From Embiotoca jacksoni (lineage: Eukaryota > Chordata > Actinopteri > Embiotocidae): a stretch of 64,000 nucleotides of DNA. Below the pieces are notes generated by a model that saw only the letters and a list, made by a program, of their open reading frames with translations, had not been told where the DNA came from and searched no databases. Positions 12,801-25,200 of this stretch are shown in pieces. The position numbers and the translations under genes were made by a program. Position 1 is the stretch's first letter. Each line of letters begins with the position of its first letter. The stretch is from assembly GCA_022577435.1 (NCBI GenBank), contig JAKOON010000018.1, forward strand, positions 6,262,156 through 6,326,155, written 5' to 3'.

Positions 12801-15195
12801 GCCCCAAACTGTGCGGCGTGTTGCCATCGAGCCCGCTCGTGTGTCTGAGTATTTTTCAGCGTGAGGAAGATGGACGGTCGCCGTGCTCGGATAAGAGCGG
12901 CGCACCTCTATAAATATCTGGCGCTCCGGTTTCACGCGGGCCGTCGGCGCCGCCGGCTTCCAGATGAACAAACCCGAGAGCGAACAGCAGTTCCACCTGT
13001 CACAGAGCGGTCCCAGCCCGAGCTGCGCATGCTGCCGCAGGCAGGCGGCTGACCGAAGCAACGAGCGCCGTTGGTTGGTAGTCGTTAGACGCGGCGGGGA
13101 AGCATCTGGTTCACGTGTGCCAGACTGTGTTAATACACACTCTCACTCTGTCCGAGTGTTTATATCCACATGACACCGCGATACCATCGCGTTCGCTTCC
13201 TGTCATTAAAACACAAAGCTCATTCAACTGGAAGTCAACCGAGTAAGTACACTGAGACTGCAGTTAGTGCAGAGCGTTAGTTTCAGGTCCCCTCAGTCTG
13301 TGCAACATTAGTTTGAGCTCACGTTTCTCAGCCAGCTGTGTAATACAGAGCAGCTAGTCGTGTCAGGAGGTTAATCTAACAAGTCCTCCCTTGATCCCGA
13401 GTATCCTCTTTTTTAGGATCGTGTCCCAGTCTTCATCTCTGGCTGCATTCAGACTGTTTGTTTGATTTAAAAAGAACATTTTGTACTGAGTGGAAGTTAC
13501 AGAAGAGAGGCTCGGTGATTTGAAGCCATATTTCACTTTTCAACATTGGCAAAAAGGCTTTTAAAAGGAATAGTTCAGACATTTATGGGAATATGCTTTT
13601 TTGCTGCAAGTTGCACAAACAGATCTATTTCAATAATGTGTGTGCACGTCAAGTGGCTGGTTAGCTTAGTATAGCATAGTGACTGTAAACAGGAAGAAAG
13701 AGCTGTTTACAAAAGGTCACAAAATCTGCTTTGCAGCTATTCCAGAGCTCACAAAGTCAACAAGTCTCATCGGTTTAACTAAAACACGAGTGAAAAAAAA
13801 CAAACCAATCGACTGCTTGTTATTAGCTTCTGTAACAGAGATTTGTTTTTTGGAAAGATTCACCAGGCAACCAGCAGAGACTTCAAGAAAAAGGGTTAGG
13901 GTTAACCAACTACTGGCATTAGCTTCATATTCAGTGTTCAAACACGAGAGTGATTTCCATCGTCTCATCTGTCCCTCAGCAACAAAGCAAATATGTGCAT
14001 TTCCCAAAATGCTGAACTGTTCCTTAAAGAGTCTTGATGTTGCTTAGTTGAGGACACACTTGACTCCCGATAAACCTCTCCTGTGGTATGAAAAAAAACT
14101 GTTTGACTTCCACATCCATCACTTGTTTTGGCATTTTGACAGCTGACGTACTGTTTTGAAACATCTGATGGAAAGTGGTCGCCAGAGTACTGAAGGTTCT
14201 CGATCAGTAGGAGATTGAATGAAGCCAAAACATACATTATCTCGATGAAACAAATGCAGCTGTTCACCCACGTACGTGTGTGCGTGTGCGTGTGTGTGTG
14301 TGTGTGCAGAGCAAAGAAGAGATGAGGAGTCAAGGTCAGACTGGAGTTAAGCAGAGTCTCAGCCCACAGCTTTCTCCCACGATGCTTAGCGACAAACAAG
14401 AGCATTCAGGAAGTTACCCATGAATCTCCGCACAACTCCCATGTGGCCACACTAAAGTTGCGAGGTCCACCTATTTTGCTCTGGAACGTGTACAAGCGCT
14501 ACATCGGCAAGAGATTAAAAAGGAACAGGTCAAGGAAGATGTCATTTTGTGGTAAATACTTAAGTTCACACAGAGTTTCCTTCATCACTTGAACTAAACT
14601 CTTTAAGTCCCTCCAGGAAATTGCAATCGCAATAATGAATGAAAATTCAACCAGTCTCTGCAATATTTGCGGGAGCAGCCGTTTCTTCACCGTAAAAAGT
14701 TCTGCTGAAGGCCTTACAGCACAAAGCAAGCCTTTCAAAATTATACTTGCTTTATCAATAAAAATCCAACCGCTCCTCTAATCAGCAAAACAAACTACTT
14801 GTTGGTCAACCAGAAGAAAAAAAAAAAACAGCAAAACAAGAGGTGACAGGATTTATGGAAAATGAGAGTTAGGCAACCAGTCGTTGTACTTGACTGCATC
14901 AGTCTAATCCTACAGTATGTGTTGAATTAATATAATTTAGAAAGCATTTAAAGCCCTTTTACAGAAGATGGAGCCTATGTTTCTATGTTTGTCATGGCCG
15001 AGGAGGTTTTTTTCTAACCTGCAGCCTTTAAATTCAGAAATAAAAGAACAAAAATATTTCCAGATAGTTCTGTGATGTGCAGAATGCTTATTGTCATAGG
15101 AAACTGTTGCATAAGGCTCTTTCTTCATGAGCTAGTAGTCGAAGAAAAATTGTCCCCAATTTCTTTTACTGACCAGCAGATTTGCTGCTGAATTT

Positions 15196-15232
<37 letters not shown>

Positions 15233-18200
15233 ATGAAAACCCTGCAAAATAAATTAAAAAAAATTGAGAAAAGCTGCTGCTTATTTAAACATTTTTGATC
15301 AAAACAATCATAGAACAACGCAGCAAAATCGTGGAGGGACTGAATTACATTACTGCATCATTAAAGGCAAAAACAAACGAAATCCAATGAAAATATTTTT
15401 GGTCTCAGTTTCATTTCTTTGCCAAAAGTTTCCACATCCTGACCTCAGAGGAAGAGGAAGAGTCCTCCTTCCTCTCACTCAAAAACAGAGACTTTAAACG
15501 GTCCGTTACCACAGACAGGCCTGAAGCGTCACAGCTCAAATGTTTCACACATGGCAGCTCGTAGCAGCTCTGTTGAACGTACCTTGCTGGTTGAGGCCTT
15601 GTAGGTCGTCTTCAGCTTCTGTGACAGCTGACTGGTGCTGTGGCTGGCTGCGAGCCGGAGACACAAAGAACAAGGCATGAAATGCGCGACTCGCCGACAA
15701 ACTATTTGGCTGCTTTTCACCGCTGCAGTAACGGCCGAGTAAAGTGTCACGACTTTAAATAGCACACGCAGATGACACGAAGCCTCGTTGCGTTTGCAGG
15801 TTTTAGCGGTCTGAACTGTCGCTCACGATGTTACCGTGAGCCTATTTTAATTTTTTGTCCTACTATTTTCTTTTTAAACAGTAACTACTGTTGGACTATA
15901 GTCTGATTCACCTGTCGCATATTCACATGTGCAGACATTTTTTCATCTTTATGAAGTGCCCTTCAACTCACGGTCTTTCTCTCGGACACAAGCAAAACTG
16001 ACAATATGTTCAAAATTATATAAATATACATAAAAAACAAACAGTTGGAGTTATTTGAGAGCCTGCTGTTTATGTGAACCAGCTGATTGTAAATTGCCAG
16101 CTGGTGTATGTGGTGAGAAAGAAACCACCTCCAGTATGTTCATATTCTTTTAGCGCCGTGTTCTGATACTCATAAATAAACAGTGAGTGTATTAATTAAA
16201 ACTCTTATGGGTACCAACTTCTAGGTGGATTTCGGGATTAGATATGGACTTCATTTCATTTTAGACCCAATCAATATTTCCCATCTGGATTTTCAAAGCA
16301 GTCAATGAAATGTATTAAATCCTATAAAATGTAAGAGGGATGTGTGGGGAATGGTGGACCTTTTGTTTTCAGGGCTCCCTTGGAGGGATCTCCTCCGTCA
16401 ACGGTCTGTCCATCGCCGGTGAGACGCTCGTTCAGAGAGTCGATTTCCCGGCGTACTGCAACGTCAGCACAGTGACAGTAATCAAACACCGTCTGCTCTG
16501 AAAACATCCGCATAGTCAATGAACACCTGAAGATCAATACAGTGAGGTCTGTGCCCAAGAATGCAATCTCAACACGTTGGCCCGACTCCTCTTATCAGTG
16601 ACTCACATTCAAGGTTTTCAATGTACAGATTCTCAAACTCGCGTTCGATCTGGCCGAACAGGTCGAGAAGGTTGCTGCGCAGGGCGAGCGGCAGCTTGGA
16701 GTCCTGGACGGACAGACAGGCGGACAGACAGAGACAGACAGACGGGGAAAAAAAGAACAAGGTTTGAATGAACCAACTAACAGAGTACAGGTCTACGTCC
16801 TCTTCATCTGTGGCTTGATGTCGTCATGTTATGTTGTTTGACAAATCTAAATTTCAGTACAGTTTTCTAAGCACGACCGATACTGGATTTTTGGATCGTT
16901 GTTGGGGATCAACAAAAATTCTGATGGATGTATTGGCCAATATTGTTTATACATGTGTTATATCTACACTATTTATAAACATATTTTAAAATGAGGTTAT
17001 AAAACATTTTGGGCACTTGTGACAGAGGTATGAAATGACAGCAGGATATTTTACAGTTTATTGTTTCACACTGACATCAGTGCACTGACAGTAAAATTCA
17101 CTGGGAATTTAATACTTATGAGTAACTATAAAAGAAACAAAAATAACTAAATACAAACAGAACCATTTCTAATTTACCCCAAGCATCCTTTTCTGCATAT
17201 TTTCTATAATTTTTTTTTTTTTTTTTTTTTTTTTAGGGGCAGCACTGTCGCCTCACAGCGAAAAGGTTTCAGGTTCGATTCTGGGCGTCTCTGTGGAGTT
17301 TGCATGTTCTCGCTGTGCCTGCGTGGGTTCGCTCTTCTTCCTCCTACCATCCAAAAAACACGTGTCTCAGGTGATTCTACAAATGTCCCTTCGGTGTGAA
17401 TGGTCTTTGTTTGTACTGTATTATCACGACTGAAAGAGAAGTTTTGGGTGACTCATAACACACGCACCACTTTAACAAAGTGAAGGCAGCCCCCACAAAT
17501 CTCTAATCAAAGGCAGCTCTGTGTGTTTACTTGATTTAGTCAGACACAAACTGCACTCGTGTGGATACTCGTCTACATTTGGAGCTGCAATCTACAAACA
17601 ATGAGCCGACAACAGTCCCACCAGCCGCAGCTCACCTGACTTACCTCCATGGTAAACTCCTAGATGCACCCAGTTATCAGATGTCCACCCGCCTCCATCA
17701 GACTAGAGGCGCAAAAGCTGCCATGAAAACAAAGCATTCAAAAGGCTGCATCTGACAGCACTGCTCCAGAGCTGCTGCTCAGTTTTCTACCCATCTGAGA
17801 GACGAGGATACCGAATATTCAACTGTCGCCCTTTCTGCTGTGGCACGTGTTTGAAACCTACATGACGTTAGCCCCCTGACTGAACCACATGTCAACAGAC
17901 TTTGTGTAAAAAAAATAAAAAATAAAAGGTCAATTAGCAAATAACAGGCAGTCCTTATGTGTTCAAAGCTGCTTAGCTGTGGCCCTTAAATCTGCTCTGG
18001 CTAATAATGACAGCATTAAAAGTGCAGAGGAAAATGAGCTCTGTGTTATATATGAGTTCATAAAGCTGTCTGTGTATGTGGAACTTGTGCTGTGGGGGGT
18101 AGAGACCGGGTACACAAACAGAGCCAGCATGTCTTGGCAATGGACAAAAAAAGGCCTGTTGAAAAGACTAATCAGACCTGGACAAGCGGCCCATATTAAA

Positions 18201-19352
18201 ACTTGATGAGACAACAGGCCGCTGCAAGCTGAGCTCTAGATTTCGTGGCCGATAATTCAAGGACATTGTCGAGCATAGAAAGTAAAAGCAAAAGTACTTC
18301 TATGGTCAAACAAGGACTGGGCAACGCTGACAAAACCAAGTATCACAGTTTTTAGAGTGAATAAATAAACCAAACATCCCTGTTGAAACCCAAATATCTG
18401 CCATCTATAACAAAATGACAGAATCTAAAACACTCACAAACCATTTGCTCATCTTATCTGAAAGATCACTCTAAATATTTCACGGCCAACTCCCAACAAT
18501 TAAGAACCAGGATGTTCTTGATCAAACAGAAGACGTTTTTATTATCTGAGCAGCAAAGAAGCGAGAAAGTTCACTGCAACTGATCTGCATCAGGAAAAAA
18601 CTGACAAGTCTTCTCTATGTGGAAGAAATAAATCAATTGTAGCTCTAATCCCAGTAACCTTGTTTGGAGAAGGTTAATCACCAACTTGATGAGAGCAGTG
18701 GGTTTTAAAAGAAAAGAATAAGTAACCAAACTGCACGTCCTCAGCAGACAGCTCATAAAAGTTCACAGAGCCTTGTTGACATTTACATTTTAACTGATGC
18801 AGGTTTTATCCAAAGTAAGATCCGGTAGCTACTTAGAAAGAAAACAAGCCTTTCCCAGGGATCAGAAATCCCAGATCAGAAGCACATTGCAGCAGCATTG
18901 AGCTGTGGATGTTGCGATATTGCAGAAAAAAATAAGAGCAATGTTTGTTTAACCGGCCGGTACTGTAACCTCATGACTGACAACAAAAGCAGCCTCACGC
19001 CAAAACAGACTGACAATCAAATTGCTAATTAACAGAGACGAACCATTCTGGCCTCTTTTTAACAAGAAACTCTGTGGGTCCCATCAACAACATATGTTAT
19101 TATTAGATGTGTTTTAAGCTGTTTACCCAGCATGCAGCAGTCATAGTGTGAGTGTGTGCAAGTGAGAAAAAGCACCGGGTGCCTGTGGGTGTCCCTCACC
19201 TGTCCCTCCAGCATGTCTCCTCTCTGGACACCCGCTGGCCTCTCCTCCGTGCTGTTGGTGCGCCGGATAGACAGACTGTGAGCTTTGCGCTTCTGCTTGG
19301 GGTGCCGAGCAGCTGAAGCGGATCCGCTGGTGCTTCCTCCCTCCACAGGCAT
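6868..19352 (-). CDS. wdr37: WD repeat-containing protein 37, 3' part missing
   Basis: Ten coding exons in transcription order: 19352-19200, 16703-16607, 16455-16360, 15647-15583, 10430-10292, 9847-9776, 8821-8777, 8598-8522, 8370-8136 and 7009-6868. Phases join without a break into 373 codons plus two bases. The product is a WD40 scaffold; the vertebrate protein (about 494 residues) is known to bind PACS1/PACS2. Residues 1-51 are a basic, Ser-rich start containing 'KQKRKAHSLSIRRTNS'. Residues about 55-95 look like a coiled coil ('QIEREFENLYIENLELRR'). WD40 units follow from about residue 150, with 'GHRDGIWDLSV', 'TASGDQTAHIWRY', 'SASWDRAANLYEVE' and 'TSSRDTTFRLWDFRD'. The sequence stops at 'FQGHT', the start of another blade. 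About a quarter of the protein, including the C-terminus, must lie left of position 1. The start at 19352 matches the family start. Exon 10 is followed by a long AC tract. Confidence 0.95.
7315..7640. repeat. Dispersed repeat, copy 2 (with 2736-3110)
   Basis: This is the second copy of the repeat described at 2736-3110. It lies in the wdr37 intron between exons 9 and 10 in the same orientation. Confidence 0.7.
9078..9136 (-). repeat. Tail of a common fish interspersed repeat
   Basis: Read on the minus strand it contains 'TTTATTAATCCCACAG' followed by a stretch leading to 'GTCACAGCAGC'. The same words occur at about 60385-60445 and, diverged, at 63222-63265. All three lie beside ATCT/GATA-like or TTAGA-like simple repeats, as expected for the 3' tails of one non-LTR or SINE family. 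The family assignment is from memory of fish genomes, not a search. Confidence 0.6.
11386..11930 (+). mobile_element. Solo LTR
   Basis: The element begins TG and ends CA and is flanked by perfect 5-bp direct repeats GCTTT at 11381-11385 and 11931-11935. It is homologous to the two LTRs at 23036-23429 and 25844-26263 but lies in the opposite orientation. It has a TATA box (TATAAAA, 11627-11633) and a polyadenylation signal (AATAAA, 11873-11878), so its sense is the plus strand. It is longer than the paired LTRs because a GGACTGCTGG-type motif is expanded between about 11640 and 11830. No internal region is present, so it probably formed by LTR-LTR recombination. Confidence 0.92.
12780..13180. 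promoter_or_regulatory. CpG-rich block with TATA-like motif inside a wdr37 intron
   Basis: This 400-bp stretch is much richer in CG dinucleotides than the surrounding intron. It has a TATA-like motif CTATAAATA at about 12908-12916 on the plus strand. It is about 2.5 kb upstream (in wdr37 sense) of exon 5. Open frames exist on both strands (12861-13052 and 12964-13173 plus; 12786-13061 minus), but none resembles a known protein. It could be an alternative promoter, an enhancer or an unrelated small gene. Confidence 0.35.
14935..15370. repeat. Dispersed repeat, copy 1 (with 29205-29490)
   Basis: Blocks such as 'CTGTGATGTGCAG' followed by a TATTGTCATAGGAA-like word, and later 'AACAATCA' followed by a GGA-GGGACT-like word, recur in the same order at about 29205-29490. 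The order and spacing indicate an old shared element. The 32-G run sits inside this copy. Confidence 0.55.
15200..15231 (+). repeat. Poly-G run of 32
   Basis: This is an uninterrupted run of 32 guanines within a wdr37 intron. The minus-strand transcript would carry poly-C. Such runs can form quadruplexes and are also prone to length error during sequencing and assembly. Confidence 0.9.
17229..17410. repeat. SINE-like or common fish interspersed repeat
   Basis: The stretch following a T-run has the familiar fish-repeat wording 'GCAGCACTGTCGCCTCACAG', then 'AGGTTCGATTC' (like a tRNA B-box), then 'GTGGAGTTTGCATGTTCTC'. It lies in wdr37 intron 1. Family assignment is from recognition only. Confidence 0.65.
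18775..18830. repeat. Fragment of a common fish repeat
   Basis: This short piece resembles the 'ACATTTAGCTGACGC' opening of the repeat at 43716-44176, with several mismatches. It is a degenerate fragment. Confidence 0.4.
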
Positions 19353-20599
19353 CCCTCCTACCTCGCGGGTGGCCCTGCCCCCTGCTCACACCTTACAGGA
19401 GAAGCAGGTAAACAAAGGCCAGACTCGCCGATTGGCTGGTTTGTGGGTTAGGTCTGTCAGTTGACACCACCTACCTGCAGGTAAAAGAAGGAAGAAGTTC
19501 AGGTTTACAGCCACTGCAAAGGACTGATTAAGGTAAAAGGTAGCCGTCCCCCGCAGAGATCCACACTAATATGTATTCAGTGAGACTATAGACACCTGGA
19601 ATTAACATCCATCCTCTTTGATCGGATCACAAGTGGTCAGCTGTAAGTATGGCTGCTCACACTTGGCATTAACATGCGTCTCCACAAGTGTCTCTAGTGC
19701 CCACCTGGGATCAGATTTAATCTCTGCTGCTCTATAAGCACATGAACACAGAGAGAAACTCAATGAGACACGCTTGCTCAAAAGGAGCTGCACTTAATGC
19801 ACCATCTATTAGAAATGTATGATGTACTTTACATCTGTAAATGTCTGAACAATCAAGTTAGTAATTCACAACATGAGCCACAAGGTTCGACCGAGTCGTG
19901 TCAGTTCAGACTGAGATCATTTAATTAGTCCAGTGGGTTTGAGAGGGTCCGGCTCTGTGCTGGGCTGTTTCAAAGCTGTACATTTGACATATTTCAGAAA
20001 TTCGACAAGAGAAGCAAGCAGAAAAAAAAACTAGACCCGGACCGATCAGCTTGTGTTTTTAAATCAGGGAACAGCAGCTTTATAGTCTCGAATCTAAAGT
20101 AAATCTCTCCTGCTTTATGTACAGTTGCATATCCGTGCAGGCAGAGATCCTTGAGGGGTGAGAACTGCTTTGAGCAGAGTGGAGGGAAGAAAACATCCAA
20201 AGCCAACAAACCAGCTGTAACGTAACTGAAACACATAGAAGCACCGAGTCAGACACGAACACAGAAATGTTGCAGGAGAGCAGCATTTAGTATTTCTATT
20301 GCTTATTCAGAAGAGGTCAGTTAAGTATATGGCCCCGTCATGTGGCTCAGGACGCATTTGCATTCACACTGCTCAAAGATTAAGGCCACATACATCCCAG
20401 ATGACCTCTGTAGGTGGCCTGAGCAGATCGGATCTACAAAACAAAAACAGATCCTAAATCTTTACATTTTGGAATAAATAAGCATTTACTATTAAATTGT
20501 ATGTCAACCGAATTTACTACTGGCATCCGGTGAAGCCAGAGAGACCTTCATTCACCGGCTGAAGAGAGCCTCTGCTCGCCCACAAACATCTCCACGTTA

Positions 20600-21310
20600 A
20601 ATTCACAAAAATCTTAATGAAGTTCGGCGTCGCGCTGCAGCGGTGACCGAGCGTCAAAAACCCACCGAGCCGAGAAACTGGACGCAGGACGTGAACACAC
20701 GTCTATTACTTCACCGTTATACCCTTGAGCCGCCTCGATGAACGACTCACCGCCGTGCCCGCCTCTCTGAGCTCACACCTGGCCAGCAGCGACCTCTGCA
20801 AGCCCAGTTAGCTGCAGGCTAGCCGTGCTAGCTGCCACATATCCCCGCTCACACACATCACGGCAGCTCGAAGACGCGGACTATCTAAAACAAAATAATA
20901 ATTATGTAAAAGCTAAGTCACCTCGACGTGTTTGACTTACGCATGACGTCAAACACGTGACAGTTTAACGAGTAGTGGAAGCGTGATCCGGAAATCTCGA
21001 CACATCACGGATTTAAGAAGGGCACTCACTTTCCGTGTCACGTGGTTTGGTGTTTGCACTTTGTCAGCCAATGGGCAGCCGCGCCGCCGGCGGGACAGCG
21101 AATGAAAAACCGGTGACGTCAAACCCAGGAACGAAGGCCAGGTCTCTCGAGCGGCAGGACTCGGCTGTAAAATGTCGTCGTGAGCCGCTGCGTTGAAAAG
21201 ACGCGGCTCCTCCACCTGGACCGGAACGAGCCTCGTTGTGAGTAGCGGCAGGCTGCGTCGCCTCCTCTGCGGGCTGCACGTGTGGCGGACCATGCGCGCT
21301 TATGCTCGGC
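20600..21310. promoter_or_regulatory. CpG-rich promoter region of wdr37
   Basis: CG dinucleotides are dense here compared with the flanks. The region has CRE-like TGACGTCA words (about 20943 and 21113) and E-box CACGTG words (about 20954 and 21040). It lies upstream of the wdr37 start codon and downstream of nothing transcribed toward it, so it is most likely the wdr37 promoter with an untranslated first exon. The exact start site is not visible. Confidence 0.55.
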
Positions 21311-21431
21311 TGTCAGAGGCCCGGGTGGAGCGGGCCGTGCCGTGCTGGTCCGATGGCGTGTTGACAGTCAGGCTTCAGAGGAAAACACGGGCTGGACTCT
21401 GTTTCACCGAGACACTAGACACTAGACACTA

Positions 21432-21443
21432 TATATACATACA

Positions 21444-21479
<36 letters not shown>

Positions 21480-21484
21480 TATAT
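21432..21484. repeat. (TACA)n/(TA)n simple repeat
   Basis: A tetranucleotide TACA run passes into a TA run. It is intergenic. Confidence 0.95.
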
Positions 21485-22059
21485 GCATCATCATGTACTG
21501 CAGTATTTGCAGGGCCCATTTGACCGAGTTAGGTGCTTTATATTTATATTTAATAGGCTACCTTAAGTGCATTTTGTTTATAAAATGCTTTACGCCTATT
21601 TAAAGCAGGCTAGCTAGTTTAATGTGGTTCTTGTTATTGTCTAAATACTTCATTTATCACAAAATAGTATAATCAATATAATCAAATGATCTGAGATTAA
21701 GTTAGGATGCTTGGCACAATTAGTACCTTGATTTTTTTTTTTTTTTAAACGGAATTTCTCAACAACAACAACTAAAACAATATCAAAGATTAAATAAAAA
21801 GTCCAGAAAACAATAACAGATTTGTGGATCAGAGCTTTGTTGTTCTTGGTTCTTCCAGTAATCTGCAGCAGCTCCACTACTTACAGATGCGTCACCGTCA
21901 TTAATCTAATGACGCTTTACATTAATAACCTACTTCAACTACATCTTTCTGCTAATCCTGATGTACTTTTACGCTCGTGGGGTTTGTAACGCTGGACTTG
22001 TGCTTGTATTGAGTATTATTTATTGACAGGTCTGAACACGTCAATCAGAGACTCCCGTC

Positions 22060-22208
22060 ATGCGCCTCGACTTCCACGAGCCACGCGCGCGCACCGGTGA
22101 TAACGTATGCGCGTTCATCCTCGGTCCCCACCCGGCGGTGTCCTCCCCGCGTTTTACCGACAGCCGCCTCTTCCGTCCCGGTGATTGGCTTTCTGTTTTG
22201 GTCAGGCG
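22060..22208 (+). promoter_or_regulatory. Proximal promoter and 5' UTR of idi1
   Basis: The CG-rich sequence immediately upstream of the idi1 start codon carries an inverted CCAAT box (ATTGG, 22184-22188). A CCCCACCC word (22126-22133) loosely resembles sterol regulatory elements. Sterol-pathway genes often pair SREBP and NF-Y sites, so sterol control is plausible, but the SRE match is weak. Confidence 0.45.
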
Positions 22209-25200
22209 ATGGTGCGGCCCGTGTGGGAGGTGCTCCGGATGGTGTCCCGCGAGGGAGCAGCCGTGCTGAGATCAAACGCACCTGGCAACGTGAGAGCAGC
22301 TCCGACGAGGTCCGGACCGGTGACCGGCAGCTTCAGCAGATCTGTATCCAGGTAAGCTCTCCGGTACCAGTTGCAGTCCCGGTCGGGCTTCAGCGGTAAA
22401 GCCTGTTGTCGCCGAGCTGGAAATAGCGCGGTGTGTCCGGGTTATTGACAGCTGAGCTCCGCCGCAACCTGTTTGTGTCGGAGGTCTGGAGAAATGCTGG
22501 CGTCACGTCATGAAACGAAGTCCCGCAAGACTCCACTTTAAAAAAAAAACAAAGTCTGACATTTGATTTAGCTTTGCAGAATAGTTCAAGTTGTGTATTT
22601 CACGACAGCGTGACAGTTTATTGTCTTCAGTGTGTCAGTATGTATTTACTTTAAATACGTTTAAAGTAAACGACATGATGACACAGACAACTCCTCTCCC
22701 AGTGAGGGGGAAAAAAAATACCACTCTAGAATATTATTTTACATTTTTAATGAGACAAAACTATCAATGTGAAGGAGTCCATTGGACACCGGGTGAATGC
22801 AGGTTTTGGTGATTGGTGCTGTAAAGTGACGGATCATTTAAAAGGTGCAGAAACGAGAATAAATATTGCCTGCGTGGGAGAGTCACTCACCATCAAATAT
22901 ATATCTTTGTTCTTGATCTTGAAACATAGCTCAGTGTAACGGTTCCTACACGGTCCAGCCACGTGTGGCTTTTACTTTGAAAGGAATACAGGAAATCGGA
23001 TCAATTGGCCGGCGCTGTAAATATTTCTCACTCACTGTTAGAAAAATTACTCGAGAGGCTCGGTTCAAAATCAAACACATCGGACATTTTATTCTTGCAA
23101 GAAGGAGCAACTACATGCACCCTCAAAGAGAGGTGTCCAGCAGTGCTCCCCCCAGCAGTCCTCGTCTCCCCGCCGTCCTCCTTTGCACGCCCTTCTTTTC
23201 TCTCAGGGCAGCTTTTATACAGTTGACAGTCTGACCATTCCCTTTGTCTTTCGTATGGTAATACAGAGTTGGTTGTAGGTCACAAGATAAGGACACAAGA
23301 TAGTCGTTAATTAGATGCAGAAAGAATCACTTGCAAATAAGACGGACAACAAAAGAAACTTTTCAGACAAGAGACTTTCTGGAGCCACAATGCAAACAAG
23401 AGGAAGAGACAAATCCTTTTTCCCCATCATATCCCTCCTGTTTATACAAAGTATAACATAAAAAGGAAAAAAACCAAAAGGATCATCATGAGGAAAATCA
23501 TATTAATCACAATTGTTGTTGTTGCATAAGGGGGTGGTGGTTCAGTCATGGCTCTCAGGCCGCAGGGTCCTATCCTCCTGAACGGATGCCATGTGATGCT
23601 GTCCGGAGCCATTTTAGCTGTACTGTCCGTCCACAGATATACCAAAAATAAGCTCACCAGAACCTACTCGCCTGGATGTTGTTAGTTTCTTCACTGTTTT
23701 TTTTTTATATTTTGCCATAGGGGAATGCTGGCTTAGTTTATTATAGATACCATCCCTCCTGTTGAGCCATGGTTTATCCCAGGGCTCAAAAGAGCCGCAT
23801 ATCTATATAAACTTTTTTGGGAGTATCAGCTTGCCTTCTACATGCTGTCGCTGTTAGTTTTCCTTGAATCCGTGTTTCTTTTCCCAAATATTTTATGTTA
23901 TCCGTGCCTTTTGAGTGCTTGCATTTTACGTCTCCCTCCAGAGGTATCTCTTCGATCTTATTACAGCATGTCCCCATTTTTGCTATCTGTGAGCCAACCA
24001 GTTTGTATGGAGTTCACCCGAGCAACTGGTCTTTATACAGTGTACCGTTAGGCTTCGGCCCACCTTTACACTTGTAGGACACTCACGGTATCTATTATTT
24101 ATTCTTATAGTTCCCTGTAGGTCTTACAGGTAGTTTACCTAGTCTACTCAGACTCTTTAGTTTACCTAGTCTACTCAGACTCTTTAGTTTACCTAATCTA
24201 CTCAAACTCTTTAGTTTACCTAGTCTACTCAAACTCTTTAGTTTACCTAGTCTACTCAGACTCTTTAGTTTACCTAATCTACTCAGACTCTTTAGTTTAC
24301 CTAGTCTACTCAGACTCTTTAGTTTACCTAGTCTACTCAGACTCTTTAGTTTACCTAATCTACTCAGACTCTTTAGTTTACCTAGTCTACTCAGACTCTT
24401 TAGTTTACCTAGTCTACTCAAACTCTTTAGTTTACCTAATCTACTCAAACTCTTTAGTTTACCTAATCTGTTCAGACTCTTTAGTTTACCTAATCTACTC
24501 AGACTCTTTAGTTTACCTAATCTGTTCAGACTCTTTAGTTTACCTAATCTACTCAGACTCTTTAGTTTACCTAGTCTACTCAAACTCTTTAGTTTACCTA
24601 GTCTACTCAGACTCTTTAGTTTACCTAATCTACTCAGACTCTTTAGTTTACCTAGTCTACTCAAACTCTTTAGTTTACCTAATCTACTCAAACTCTTTAG
24701 TTTACCTAATCTGTTCAGACTCTTTAGTTTACCTAATCTACTCAGACTCTTTAGTTTACCTAATCTGCTCAGACTCTTTAGTTTACCTAATCTACTCAGA
24801 CTCTTTAGTTTACCTAGTCTACTCAGACTCTTTAGTTTACCTAATCTGTTCAGACTCTTTAGTTTACCTAATCTACTCAGACTCTTTAGTTTACCTAATC
24901 TGCTCAGACTCTTTAGTTTACCTAATCTACTCAGACTCTTTAGTTTACCTAGTCTACTCAAACTCTTTAGTTTACCTAATCTACTCAAACTCTTTAGTTT
25001 ACCTAATCTGTTCAGACTCTTTAGTTTACCTAATCTACTCAGACTCTTTAGTTTACCTAATCTGCTCAGACTCTTTAGTTTACCTAATCTACTCAGACTC
25101 TTTAGTTTACCTAGTCTACTCAGACTCTTTAGTTTACCTAATCTGTTCAGACTCTTTAGTTTACCTAATCTACTCAGACTCTTTAGTTTACCTAATCTGC

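Larger units (their letters stand above)
10431..15582. other. wdr37 intron 4
   Basis: This is a 5.1 kb intron between exons 4 and 5. It holds a solo LTR (11386-11930), a CpG-rich block with a TATA-like motif (12780-13180), a MITE-like terminus (TTAAAAGGAATAGTTC) near 13558, a 32-G run (15200-15231) and a dispersed repeat (about 14935-15370). No other gene was recognised. Confidence 0.7.
19353..22208. other. Intergenic region between wdr37 and idi1
   Basis: The region separates two divergently transcribed genes. The minus strand has a probable 5' UTR acceptor for wdr37 (exon edge near 19391), a presumed non-coding first exon and the CpG-rich promoter. Also present are a TACA/TA simple repeat (21432-21484) and AT-rich DNA at 21600-22020. 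No additional gene was recognised. Confidence 0.6.

Noticed and set aside
12786..13173. Small proteins in the CpG-rich block of a wdr37 intron
   Set aside because: Overlapping open frames in several directions are expected in GC-rich DNA. No similarity to a known family was recognised.
23442..23657. An envelope-like remnant beside the 3' LTR
   Set aside because: The frame is only 71 codons. Its hydrophobic end is suggestive, but there is no recognisable envelope motif, so I did not annotate it as a gene.
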